From: JAXLQL01 sp046331625
Lineage (GTDB): Bacteria; Acidobacteriota; Terriglobia; Bryobacterales; Bryobacteraceae
Length of the DNA stretch: 64,000 nt
Direction: 5' to 3'
NCBI GenBank assembly: GCA_046331625.1
Contig: JAXLQL010000004.1
Coordinates: 372,001-436,000, forward strand
Part shown: positions 8,037-15,366 of the stretch, piece by piece
Layout: each line of letters starts with the position of its first letter
Numbering within the stretch: the first letter of the stretch is position 1
The notes under the pieces: model-generated
What the model saw: only the letters and a program-made list of their open reading frames with translations
Told to the model about the DNA's origin: nothing
The model's database searches: none
Made by a program: the position numbers and the translations under genes

Positions 8037-9722
8037 ATGGTGAAGATCGTCCGGATTTTCGTTGCCTCGCCCGGGGATGTGGCGGCGGAGCGCGCTCACG
8101 TCCGCGAGGCTGTGCGGTCACTCAATCGTTTCATGGCGGCGGAGCGCGGCGTGCTCTTCGTGGTAAAGGGCTGGGAAGAGGATGTGCTCGAGCGCCTCCA
8201 TGAGATGGGCGGGCAGGGTGTAATTGACGAGGATCTGCCCATCGAGACATTCGACATCGTGATCGGGGTTCTCTGGCAGAGGTTCGGCACCAAGGACCCG
8301 AAGCTGGGCGGTGAGACCGGGACCGAGCACGAGTTGCGCGGCGCAATCGCGGCTTGGGGTAAGTCGAAGCGCCCTAACGTCGCGATGTGCTTCAATGACG
8401 CGCCGTTCAAGGCCAAGGGAGCCGAGGCTTACGAGAAAGCTGCCCAAGTAGAGCGGTTCCGCGACGAATACGGGAAGCTCGGCTTGTACATCACCTACGA
8501 GGGTGCGGATCAGTTCCGCGACAAGATCCGCGAATGGCTGGAAAAGTATCTGATCGCGAAACATCCGATGGCGGAAGGAAAGAAATCGACCACTATCCCC
8601 GGCGACCCCTCTCGCTACATCAGCGCACTCCAGGACCAGACCTCGAAAATCGAAGTCCAAGGCCTCCGATTCGGTGACAACAAAGCCTATCAGTTCCCGA
8701 TCGAGGACTTCTACATTCCCCTCACCACGTCCGCCGCTTCACGCGAGCAGACTGCGCCCGAAGGCCGCCACGTGCAGTTGCAGGAAGCGCTGCTCGCTCA
8801 TCGCAAGCTGATGGTCGTCGGCGACCCGGGCTCCGGCAAGACCACCTTCCTCCGGCGCGTGGTCCATCAGCTCTGTAAGGAACGCCGCGATGATGCCCTA
8901 CCGATCTGGATCGGCGCGGCGGCGCTTGCCGAGTTCAAGCCGGCCAACCCACCCCCGGAGCCATGGTCGCCCGAGTGGATTCCTCTCTACGCCGGTTCGC
9001 ACTGCGAACAGTACAATCGCGGCCTGACTGCGGACTACTTCAAAGCCAAGCTCCGCGCCGGCGAGTGCCATGTGCTGATCGATGGACTGGACGAAACGCC
9101 CGACGAGGCTTCGCGCGAGCGGATCGCGCGCCTGATCCGGGAATCGGCGGACTCGTTCGACAAGTGCCGCTTCGCGGTGACCTCGCGCCCTGAAGGCAAG
9201 GTGGCGATCCGCGGCTTCGAAGAAGCGCTGATTGACGATCTGGAGCCCGAGGCGATCCGGGCGTTCCTGGCCAAGCTCGCGGGGTTCCTCTACTCTTCCG
9301 ACGAGGTGAAAGAGCGCCAGTTCCGTGACGACCTCAAGCAGGCCGTGAAGTCGGGCGAAATCCGGAAGATGGCGCGCAACCCGGTGATGCTGACGGCGCT
9401 GGCGGTGCTGCAGCACAACAACATCAAACTTCCAGAGAGGCGCGTGGATCTGTATGGGTCCATTCTCGAGTGGCTTTCGAAGCAGCGCGCCAAACCGGAC
9501 CGGTTACCGGCCAACGAATGCCTGCTGCGATTTCGCACGCTTGCGCTCGCGATGCAGGATCATCCGGAAGGCCGCAAGAAGCAGGCGCCGCTCGAGTGGG
9601 CAAGCAGGACGCTCGGGAAGGATCTGGGTGGGCGCGAGAAGGCGGCGCGATTCCTGAAGAAGAGGAATCCGATAGCGGCATCGTGGTCACGCCGCGGGGT
9701 GAGATCGCGTTCTGGCATCTGA
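8037..9722 (+). CDS. DGR target, N-terminal part: DUF4062 plus NACHT-type NTPase
   Basis: The 561-residue frame starts at ATG 8037. Residues 1-120 are a DUF4062 domain (IVRIFVASPGDVAAERAHV; FDIVIGVLWQRFG), a fold used in conflict and signalling proteins. Residues about 250-450 form a NACHT/STAND NTPase: Walker A GDPGSGKTT at 262-270 and Walker B HVLIDGLDE at 345-353. The frame ends in unrelated residues after LGGREKAARFLK. The expected continuation (EEESDSGIVV..., then WHLTFQEFLAA) is in the next frame. Inserting one G after position 9656 (CTG-GAA-GAA-GAG) would join the two into one protein of about 913 residues carrying the DGR-variable C-terminus. The role is probably sensing or immunity (inference). 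The frameshift may be a real mutation, a phase-variation-like event or a sequence error. Confidence 0.88.
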   Translation: MVKIVRIFVASPGDVAAERAHVREAVRSLNRFMAAERGVLFVVKGWEEDVLERLHEMGGQGVIDEDLPIETFDIVIGVLWQRFGTKDPKLGGETGTEHELRGAIAAWGKSKRPNVAMCFNDAPFKAKGAEAYEKAAQVERFRDEYGKLGLYITYEGADQFRDKIREWLEKYLIAKHPMAEGKKSTTIPGDPSRYISALQDQTSKIEVQGLRFGDNKAYQFPIEDFYIPLTTSAASREQTAPEGRHVQLQEALLAHRKLMVVGDPGSGKTTFLRRVVHQLCKERRDDALPIWIGAAALAEFKPANPPPEPWSPEWIPLYAGSHCEQYNRGLTADYFKAKLRAGECHVLIDGLDETPDEASRERIARLIRESADSFDKCRFAVTSRPEGKVAIRGFEEALIDDLEPEAIRAFLAKLAGFLYSSDEVKERQFRDDLKQAVKSGEIRKMARNPVMLTALAVLQHNNIKLPERRVDLYGSILEWLSKQRAKPDRLPANECLLRFRTLALAMQDHPEGRKKQAPLEWASRTLGKDLGGREKAARFLKKRNPIAASWSRRGVRSRSGI

Positions 9723-10777
9723 CGTTCCAAGAATTTCTGGCGGCGCTCGAGATTTCGTGGTTGGAAGATGCGGATCAGCATGAGTTGCTGCTCGGTGGTC
9801 CGGAGCCGAGAATTTACAGGCCTGAATGGCGGGAAACGGCGTTGCTCTACGCGGGGCTGTTCGCCGAAGGTCCGCGCAAGTTGGATGCGCTGTTGCGGAA
9901 GTTGCTTGATCGGATGGGTCCGGCGCTGCCTGACCGGGCGAAGTGCGTGGGGTTGATCGGGGCGTTGAAGCGGGACTTGATCGGGTATGAGGTGTCGGAT
10001 CCGCGCTATCAGGAGTCGCTCAGCGCGGTGATGGATATCTTCGACAAGAAGAAGTCGCAGAGCGTCCCGTTCCAAGACAGGCTGGCTGCGGCGGAAGCGC
10101 TGGGGCAGGCGGGTGATTCGCGGGTGGAAGAGATCGAGTGGGTGAAGATTCCGGCGTCAAGTAACTATCGCATTGGCGCGACCAAGAAAGAGGACCCGGA
10201 GGCTTGGGAAGATCGCGAGAAACCACGGATGGTTCCGGAGATCGCTCCATTCACGATCTCGAAGTACCCCGTCACGGTGTCGCAGTACGCGAAGTTCGTC
10301 GACGCTGAACCTTCTCAGCAGCCAGCACGATGGGATGAGCAACTGGAGCATCCCAACTGGCCCGTAGTGAACGTGACGTGGCATCAGGCGAATGCTTTTT
10401 GCGAATGGGCCAAGTGCCGCCTGCCGACGGAAGAAGAGTGGGAGCGGGCGGCGCGCGGCCCGGATCGCACCAAGTATCCGTGGGGAAGCAACGACATCGA
10501 TCCTTCGCGCGCAAACTACGACGAAAGCAAGATCGGTCATCCGACGCCTGTAGGCTTGTACCCCACTGGCGCGAGCGTGGAGGGCGTGCTCGACTTGATC
10601 GGGAACGTGTGGGAATGGACGGATTCGTGGTACGACAAGGACCAGGATACGCGCGTGGTGCGGGGCGGTGCTTTCTACAACCTTCGGGACTACGCCCGTG
10701 CGTCGTATCGCGACTACAGCCTACCGGACGATCTGTACGATGGCCTGGGGTTTCGGGTGGCCGGGGGAATCACTTGA
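9470..10777 (+). CDS. DGR target, C-terminal part: FGE/C-type-lectin-like variable domain
   Basis: This frame is open from GTG 9470, but its genuine protein sequence starts near 9657 (EEESDSGIVVTPRGEIAFW). It holds the end of the NTPase module (WHLTFQEFLAALEISWL), a helical stretch, then a formylglycine-generating-enzyme/sulfatase-modifying-factor domain from about residue 225 (WVKIPASSNYRIGA; FTISKYPVTVSQYAKFVD; CRLPTEEEWERAARG; LIGNVWEWTDSWY; VVRGGAF). The last 40 residues are encoded by the variable repeat. True FGE enzymes have a catalytic Cys pair just after RGGSW; here that stretch is YNLRDYARASYRDY without cysteine, so the domain is a binding module. Variable codons give Y, N, L, D, S and G. 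It ends 7 nt after the VR. Confidence 0.88.
   Translation: MAFEAARQTGPVTGQRMPAAISHACARDAGSSGRPQEAGAARVGKQDAREGSGWAREGGAIPEEEESDSGIVVTPRGEIAFWHLTFQEFLAALEISWLEDADQHELLLGGPEPRIYRPEWRETALLYAGLFAEGPRKLDALLRKLLDRMGPALPDRAKCVGLIGALKRDLIGYEVSDPRYQESLSAVMDIFDKKKSQSVPFQDRLAAAEALGQAGDSRVEEIEWVKIPASSNYRIGATKKEDPEAWEDREKPRMVPEIAPFTISKYPVTVSQYAKFVDAEPSQQPARWDEQLEHPNWPVVNVTWHQANAFCEWAKCRLPTEEEWERAARGPDRTKYPWGSNDIDPSRANYDESKIGHPTPVGLYPTGASVEGVLDLIGNVWEWTDSWYDKDQDTRVVRGGAFYNLRDYARASYRDYSLPDDLYDGLGFRVAGGIT
10654..10768 (+). repeat. DGR variable repeat (VR)
   Basis: This 115-nt segment at the 3' end of the target gene aligns without gaps to the template at 11030-11144 read on the minus strand. There are 15 differences, and in all of them the template base is A (8 A-to-T, 6 A-to-G, 1 A-to-C). 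All 85 non-A template positions are identical. The last 23 or so bases before the end hold no A (CTGGGGTTTCGGGTGGCC and following) and would serve as the initiation-of-homing region. The stop codon of the target is at 10775-10777. Confidence 0.97.
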
Positions 10778-10827
10778 TTTTTTTCCCTTTTCCCTTTCGA
10801 TGACGCAACGAGCCTTCCTGGGGGAGT

Positions 10828-10892
10828 CCGAGGGGGGATCCACCCTCGGCCAAAAGAAAATTTTTGGCCACGATGGCGCGGCCCTGGCCGCG
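10828..10892 (+). other. Three consecutive hairpins between VR and TR
   Basis: Stems are CCGAGGG/CCCTCGG (10828-10834 with 10843-10849), GGCCAAAA/TTTTGGCC (10848-10855 with 10862-10869) and CGCGGCC/GGCCGCG (10877-10883 with 10886-10892). In characterised DGRs a hairpin or cruciform downstream of the VR increases homing efficiency; here the first is 60 nt beyond the VR end. They may equally be bidirectional terminators for the convergent transcripts. The 385-nt gap 10778-11162 otherwise holds only the TR, and I see no gene in it. Confidence 0.6.
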
Positions 10893-11029
10893 AGCCGAAG
10901 CCCAAGACCAGGGCCTGTTTTTGTTTGATGCAGCCATCTACATCGGGACCGCGGCCCGGAAGTGGAGTGGCACGCTCCCGCCGACTCACTCGGCGGGACT
11001 CTGGCTCCCAGGCAAGGCCTGTTTCCACA

Positions 11030-11144
11030 TCCCCCGGCCACCCGAAACCCCAGGTCATTGTTCTGTTCGTCCGGTTGGTTGTTGTTGCGATACGACGCAC
11101 GGGCGTTGTTTCGATTGTTGTTGAAAGCACCGCCCCGCACCACG
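11030..11144 (-). repeat. DGR template repeat (TR)
   Basis: Read on the minus strand this 115-nt copy has AAC/AAT-rich codons (AACAACAAT, AACAACAACCAA, AACAAT) at exactly the positions that differ in the VR; it would translate as GGAFNNNRNNARASYRNNN and so on. Thirty of its bases are adenine, half of them substituted in the VR. It begins 18 nt after the reverse transcriptase stop and is probably transcribed as the 3' extension of the avd-RT message. It is on the opposite strand from the VR, so TR and VR are an inverted pair 261 nt apart. Confidence 0.96.
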
Positions 11145-11162
11145 TATGGCCGCGTTCCGGTT

Positions 11163-12242
11163 TCACAGTGTACCAGGATCCTTCACTGGAAACACACCCG
11201 CCAGAAACGGAAACTGCTCGAAGATCTGTTCGCGCAGCCGCCACGTGTCGCCATGCATGGCGTGCCCGATCCATGAGCGTACGCATTGCGTCACCTCGTC
11301 GCGATCGATCAGCCCGGCATGGTACTGCGTGCTGAGTTTTTTGAGACGCCGCCGAAAGCGGACCACATTCGCGCGCGCGAGCCGGGCGTGGGTGGGAAAG
11401 AGGCGGAACCCGAGGAATGGGAAGCCGTCGCGGCACTGGTAGACGCGGCTCTTGCCAGGATGCAGCGTGAGCCGGTAGCGGTAGAGGAACTCGCGGATGC
11501 GGTGCAGCATTTCGGCAAGCTCGGCTTTGCTATCGGAGAAGAGGAGGAAGTCGTCGACATATCGCGCGTAGGCGCCGGGGCGGAGGTTGCGGACGATCAT
11601 GTGGTCCATGGGATTGAGGTAGACGTTGGCGAAGAATTGCGAGGTCTGGTTGCCGAGGGGGAGTCCACGGCGGCGTTCGTGGGGAGTGAAGAGCGTGTCG
11701 CCGGGGAAGTAGTGGAGCACTTCTTCCTGCGGGTTGGAGCTCTCGATGATGAGCGCGGCCAGGCGGAGAGTATCCGGGCAATCGATGGCGCGGGCGAGCA
11801 GATCGCGCAGGAAGGCGTGATCGATTGACGGAAAGTACTTTCGCACGTCGCATTTCAAAACGTGGGAATATCGCGCGCAAGCCTGGCGAGCGTGGGCGAG
11901 CGCGCGGTGCGTTCCGAAGCCGGAGCGGCAGGCGAACGAGTAGGGTACGAAGCGCCGCTCGAAGACGGGTTCCACGATGTTGGTGAAGGCGTGATGGACG
12001 ACGCGGTCCCGAAAGGGCGCGGCCGAGATGAGGCGCGGCTTGGGATCGACGATGCGGAAGGTGCGGTAGGGTCCGGGGCGATAGGAGCCATCGAGCAACT
12101 GGCGATGAAGGCGGTGGAGTTCGGGTTCGAGATTGGCGCGGAAAGCCGCGACATCGGGGCGCGACCGCTTGCCCGCGGCGGCGCGGTGGGCGGCGCCAAA
12201 GAGGTTCTCGAGCGAGGTGAGGCGATGCCAGGGTCCGTTCAT
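11163..12242 (-). CDS. DGR reverse transcriptase
   Basis: This is a 359-residue protein from ATG 12242. RT motifs in order: FRDRVVHHAFTNIVEP (about 77-92), DVRKYFPSIDH with the first catalytic Asp (132-142), GLPLGNQTSQFFANVYLN (193-210), the catalytic YVDD (228-231) and FLGFRLFPTHARL (276-288). The [LIV]GxxxSQ variant (LGNQTSQ) is diagnostic of DGR reverse transcriptases. There is no maturase or endonuclease domain, which argues against a group II intron. The start codon overlaps the avd stop (ATGA), and the template repeat follows 18 nt after the stop. Its role is to copy TR RNA into cDNA with errors at adenine, for replacement of the VR. Confidence 0.95.
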   Translation of the reverse strand: MNGPWHRLTSLENLFGAAHRAAAGKRSRPDVAAFRANLEPELHRLHRQLLDGSYRPGPYRTFRIVDPKPRLISAAPFRDRVVHHAFTNIVEPVFERRFVPYSFACRSGFGTHRALAHARQACARYSHVLKCDVRKYFPSIDHAFLRDLLARAIDCPDTLRLAALIIESSNPQEEVLHYFPGDTLFTPHERRRGLPLGNQTSQFFANVYLNPMDHMIVRNLRPGAYARYVDDFLLFSDSKAELAEMLHRIREFLYRYRLTLHPGKSRVYQCRDGFPFLGFRLFPTHARLARANVVRFRRRLKKLSTQYHAGLIDRDEVTQCVRSWIGHAMHGDTWRLREQIFEQFPFLAGVFPVKDPGTL

Positions 12243-12577
12243 TGCGACTTCCTCCAGCCGCCGATCATGCGGCCGAGTTCGTCGAGGAGGGCGGTGGCGT
12301 GGGCGTAGGAGTCGAAGGAGAGGAGGCGGAGGTCTTTGGCGAGGCGGAGCAGGATCCGGATGGAGTTGACGTGGTCGCTGGCGGTTTCGAGGGGCTTGGC
12401 TTTGTCCTGGCGGAAGGAGGCTTGGGTGAGGGCGGTGACGAGATGGAGGGAATGGGTGTAGAGGCGATCTCCGAGGGCGAACCGGTGGGAGCGCGGCATA
12501 CGGGTGGCTTTGGGGATGATCCAGAGGCAGAGGGCGTAGGCCTTTTCGAGTGCGACGGGTGAAGTGGGAGGAGGCAT
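12239..12577 (-). CDS. avd: Avd-like DGR accessory protein (four-helix bundle)
   Basis: The product is 112 residues from ATG 12577; the frame extends to 12676, but that extension is Pro/Ser-rich with no helical character. LEKAYALCLWIIPKATRMPRSHRFALGDRLY is typical of the bacterial Avd/S23-like four-helix bundle, including the PRSHRFALGDR turn. Three more helices follow, ending DELGRMIGGWRKSQ. Avd forms a pentamer that binds the RT and template RNA and is needed for cDNA synthesis in studied DGRs. It precedes the RT in a coupled ATGA overlap, which supports the assignment. The protein is basic and close to the family's usual length (110-130). Confidence 0.88.
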   Translation of the reverse strand: MPPPTSPVALEKAYALCLWIIPKATRMPRSHRFALGDRLYTHSLHLVTALTQASFRQDKAKPLETASDHVNSIRILLRLAKDLRLLSFDSYAHATALLDELGRMIGGWRKSQ

Positions 12578-12680
12578 GGTCCAGCATGGGGGGGACGGGG
12601 GGGGCTGGTGTAGTTGGGTTATGGGCAGAGCGCTGTTTCGGCGCGGGCTGCCGCGTAATGGTGTGTGGGTCGGCAACGCG

Positions 12681-12716
12681 ACTCGAGTCCCGCGCAGGCG
12701 GAAGCCTGCCCCACAC
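12681..12716 (-). repeat. REP-like double palindrome, minus orientation
   Basis: Its reverse complement (TGTGGGGCAGGCTTCCGCCT followed by GCGCGGGACTCGAGT) is a diverged copy of the 43-bp element at 44995 and 50468. It lies in the 177-nt gap between avd and the VOC gene; I see nothing else there. Confidence 0.65.
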
Positions 12717-12754
12717 GGAGGCCGAAATTCTTCGCGGGCGGCGAAGAGGCGGCG

Positions 12755-13258
12755 TTACTTCGCCGGGTTGATGGGCTGCCAGAGCTCGATCTTGTTGCCG
12801 TCGGGATCGTAGATCCAGGCGAAGCGGCCGTAGGACTCGTCTTGGCGCTTGGGGTCGATCTTGACGCCTGCCTTGCCGAGGCGGTCGAGGAGGGCGTCGA
12901 GATCGTCGACGATGTAGTTCACCATCAGTTGGGGCTCGAAATACTTGCTCGAGGCGGGGAAGACCGACCACACGGTCATGCGCTCCTGCTGGGGGTTGTC
13001 TTTCTCGCGCCAGTGCAGCATGACGCTTCCGCCTTGGCCTGAGAGGCCGAGGTTTTTCGAGTACCATTCGCGCATGGGTCCGGGATTTTCGGATTTGAAG
13101 AAAATGCCGCCAATGCCGAGGATGCGGCCCTTTTGCGGCTGCGGGGCGGGGGTGGCCGTGGGTTGTTGTTGTTCCATTTTCTTTTCCTTTGATTGGGCAA
13201 GGCACGCCCCGGTCAGCAATACGGCAGACAGGAGCACGGGGCTGGGGGCGCGAAACAT
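12755..13258 (-). CDS. Secreted VOC (glyoxalase/dioxygenase fold) protein
   Basis: The protein is 167 residues from ATG 13258, where a short signal peptide (MFRAPSPVLLSAVLLTGACLAQ) begins; the internal MEQQQPTA is an alternative cytoplasmic start. After a Gln/Pro linker a single VOC unit follows: GIGGIFFKSENPGPMREWYSKNLGL, then MVNYIVDDLDALLDRLGKAGV and FAWIYDPDGNKIELWQP. The ending DPDGNKIELWQP carries the Glu that normally binds metal. The substrate is not predictable; such proteins include lyases, dioxygenases and antibiotic-binding proteins. It is divergent from the B12-binding gene. Confidence 0.78.
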   Translation of the reverse strand: MFRAPSPVLLSAVLLTGACLAQSKEKKMEQQQPTATPAPQPQKGRILGIGGIFFKSENPGPMREWYSKNLGLSGQGGSVMLHWREKDNPQQERMTVWSVFPASSKYFEPQLMVNYIVDDLDALLDRLGKAGVKIDPKRQDESYGRFAWIYDPDGNKIELWQPINPAK

Positions 13259-13407
13259 CGAGCGATTGTAGCAGCACCAACTGCGAGGCCGCATGTAGCA
13301 ACCCGAGCTGCGGGCAAGTGTGGTCTAATAGGTGTGAGCAACAAGCCCCACGGAATGGTTCAGGTCCGAGTTGCGAGGACTGGAATCGGCGCGGGGCCGA
13401 GTTCACA

Positions 13408-13809
13408 ATGGAAAACCCAATCCGTGTCCTGGTGGCAAAGCCGGGACTCGACGGACATGATCGCGGCGCCAAGGTGATAGCCCGGGCGTTGCGCGACGCC
13501 GGCATGGAAGTGATCTATACCGGACTTCGCCAAACGCCCGAGATGATCGTCAACGCCGCGCTTCAGGAAGATGTCCAAGTGATCGGCCTCTCGATCCTTT
13601 CCGGCGCCCACAACGCCATCGTTCCCCGAGTCATGGAATTGCTTTCGGAGAAGGGAATGACGGATGTTGTCGTGGTTCTAGGCGGGATCATCCCCGATGA
13701 CGATGCCGCGCAACTGAAGAAGCTGGGAGTCGCGGGCGTGTTCCAGCCGGGGGCTTCGCTCGAAGAGATCGCCGGTTTCATCCGGAATGCCGTGTCGCAA
13801 ACCGCCTGA
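13408..13809 (+). CDS. Methylmalonyl-CoA mutase B12-binding (small/C-terminal) subunit
   Basis: The 133-residue product starts at ATG 13408, where homology begins; upstream in-frame codons look non-coding. MENPIRVLVAKPGLDGHDRG holds the cobalamin-binding DxHxxG motif (D15, H17, G20), the His being the lower axial cobalt ligand. VIGLSILSGAHNAI (SxL) and VVVVLGGIIPDDD (GG) complete the B12 pocket. This is the stand-alone cobalamin domain that pairs with a separate catalytic subunit of methylmalonyl-CoA or related acyl-CoA mutases; the partner is not in this window. Its need for cobalt fits the CbiMQO importer at 43 kb (inference). Confidence 0.92.
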   Translation: MENPIRVLVAKPGLDGHDRGAKVIARALRDAGMEVIYTGLRQTPEMIVNAALQEDVQVIGLSILSGAHNAIVPRVMELLSEKGMTDVVVVLGGIIPDDDAAQLKKLGVAGVFQPGASLEEIAGFIRNAVSQTA

Positions 13810-13834
13810 AGCCGGAGTCTCGCCAAAGGGATAG

Positions 13835-13917
13835 CGGGCGCAAAAGAGCCCCGGCGGAAAGGCGCGTGCCCACGCGCAGGCAAGGCCGGTGCAACCGGAA
13901 ACCGGAGCAAGCGCCCG
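13835..13917 (+). other. Possible structured 5' leader of the NYN-LOTUS operon
   Basis: The segment can fold as a closing stem CGGGCGC/GCGCCCG (13835-13841 with 13911-13917) around two hairpins, GCGCGT/ACGCGC (13862-13867 with 13872-13877) and CCGGT/ACCGG (13886-13890 with 13894-13898), leaving A-rich single strands. It sits between genes and ends about 50 nt before the start codon. I could not match it to a known riboswitch class. In GC-rich DNA such stems arise by chance, so confidence is low. Confidence 0.25.
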
Positions 13918-13968
13918 GGAGGAGCCGTGGCGCAACCGATGCGCGGAGAGCGCAAGGAAAGAAGCAAG

Positions 13969-15366
13969 ATGCAAGAGAAAATGAATATTGCGGTGTTTGT
14001 CGATTACGACAACATCGAGATCGGCGTGAAGAGCACGCTGCGGCGCGAGTTTGTCGTGGCCCCGGTGCTCGACGCCTTGAAAGAACGCGGAGTCATCGTC
14101 GCCAAGTTCGCCTACGCCAACTGGGGACGCCAGGAGCCGGCTACGCGGCAGATGGCGGAGAACGCGGTCCAAATGGTGCAGCGGATCCCCTCGCCGCGCG
14201 GCGACAAGAACGGCGCGGATATCAACCTCGCGCTCGACGCGCTCGAGATGGCGTTCACGCATCCGCATGTGAATGCGTTCGCCATCATCAGCGGCGATAG
14301 CGACTTCATCCCGCTGGTGAACAAACTCAAGGAATACGGCAAGACCGTGTTCATCGTGGGTGGGCGTGCGTTCACCAGCACGATCCTGCAACAGAACTGC
14401 CACGAGTTCATCAGCTATGAATCGGTGATCGACGATTTGCCTCCTGGCAAGCAGCCGGCTCCGATTCAGAGTCGCGGTGCGAGGCAGCAGCAAGAGCGGC
14501 AGGAGCGCCAGGAAAGGCAGGCGCAGCAGCAGGGTCAAGCGCAGGGCCAACCGCCGCAGGGTGCGCCACAGGGTCCGCAACAGAGTCCGCAGCAGGGCCA
14601 ACCGCAAGGCCAGCAGAGACCGAAGGACCGGCCCGCGCCGCTCGACCTTTCGCAGGCCGTGCCGTTGGTGGAGCGGGCGCTCGAAGTGCTGGAGCGGCGG
14701 GCCGTGCAGCCGCAACTCGGGTTGCTCAAGTCGACGATGCTGCAGCTCTCGGCCAGTTTCAGCGAAAAAGCCTACGGCGCGCACAGCTTCTCGGAATTCG
14801 TGGAGATGCTGAAGAAGGCCGACTTTGTGCACGTCACCGGTCAAGGCGGGCGCTACATCATCGAGCGCAAGCGTTCGGCGAACGTGAAGCCCGAGCTCAA
14901 GCCGGAAGACGCGCTGCCGTATCTGCGCGACGTGCTCGAAACGCATCGGCTCGACATGGAAGACGGCGGCGCCACGGCCGAAGAACTGCAATCGTGGGTG
15001 GCGGCCGAAGCTCCTGGTTTCGACTGGAAGGCGTACGGCTTCCAGGAATTCAACGAATTGCTGAACTTCGCGCAGGACCGAACGGTGGTGCGCGTGGAAC
15101 CGGATGAAGAGCGCGGACTCTCGGTGCTGCTGGGCGCCGAGTTCTATCCGCCGGCTCCGCCGCCGGAGCCCGATCCCGACGAACAGCCGCATGAGTATGA
15201 CGAGCGGCAGCCGATCGTGGCGGGTCAGCCCACCATCTTCGAACCCGAGCCCAAGCCCGTGGTCACCACCACCGCCTCGCGTGGACGCAAGAAAGCCGCG
15301 CCGCGCAAGGAAGGTGCTCCGCGAGCGAAGAAGGCCGCACAGCCGAGAAGGAGAAAGCCCGAATGA
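13969..15366 (+). CDS. NYN-domain putative RNase with LOTUS/OST-HTH domains
   Basis: The product is 465 residues from ATG 13969, preceded by AAGGAAAG; GTG 13927 is an alternative whose Shine-Dalgarno is too close. Residues 1-150 form a NYN/LabA-type PIN-like nuclease fold with its acidic residues visible: FVDYDNIE, GADINLALDALEMAF and ISGDSDFIPLV. A low-complexity Gln/Arg linker (QQQERQERQERQ) follows. Two LOTUS/OST-HTH-like regions follow (ALEVLERRAVQPQLGLLK...YGAHSFSEFVEML; EELQSWVAAEAPGFDWKAYGF), then a Lys/Arg/Ala tail. NYN-LOTUS proteins bind and probably cleave RNA, with LOTUS recognising structured or G-rich RNA. It is translationally coupled (ATGA) to the ridA-like gene. Confidence 0.87.
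   Translation: MQEKMNIAVFVDYDNIEIGVKSTLRREFVVAPVLDALKERGVIVAKFAYANWGRQEPATRQMAENAVQMVQRIPSPRGDKNGADINLALDALEMAFTHPHVNAFAIISGDSDFIPLVNKLKEYGKTVFIVGGRAFTSTILQQNCHEFISYESVIDDLPPGKQPAPIQSRGARQQQERQERQERQAQQQGQAQGQPPQGAPQGPQQSPQQGQPQGQQRPKDRPAPLDLSQAVPLVERALEVLERRAVQPQLGLLKSTMLQLSASFSEKAYGAHSFSEFVEMLKKADFVHVTGQGGRYIIERKRSANVKPELKPEDALPYLRDVLETHRLDMEDGGATAEELQSWVAAEAPGFDWKAYGFQEFNELLNFAQDRTVVRVEPDEERGLSVLLGAEFYPPAPPPEPDPDEQPHEYDERQPIVAGQPTIFEPEPKPVVTTTASRGRKKAAPRKEGAPRAKKAAQPRRRKPE

Noticed and set aside
11163..12242. Reverse transcriptase as a group II intron or retron
   Set aside because: No maturase or HNH region, no intron domain V sequence, no msr/msd pair; the TR/VR pair with A-only differences and Avd make a DGR certain enough.
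13678..15192. Minus-strand open frame of about 500 codons
   Set aside because: Antisense to the NYN-LOTUS gene, with low-complexity Leu/Arg runs produced by its Gln-rich linker.
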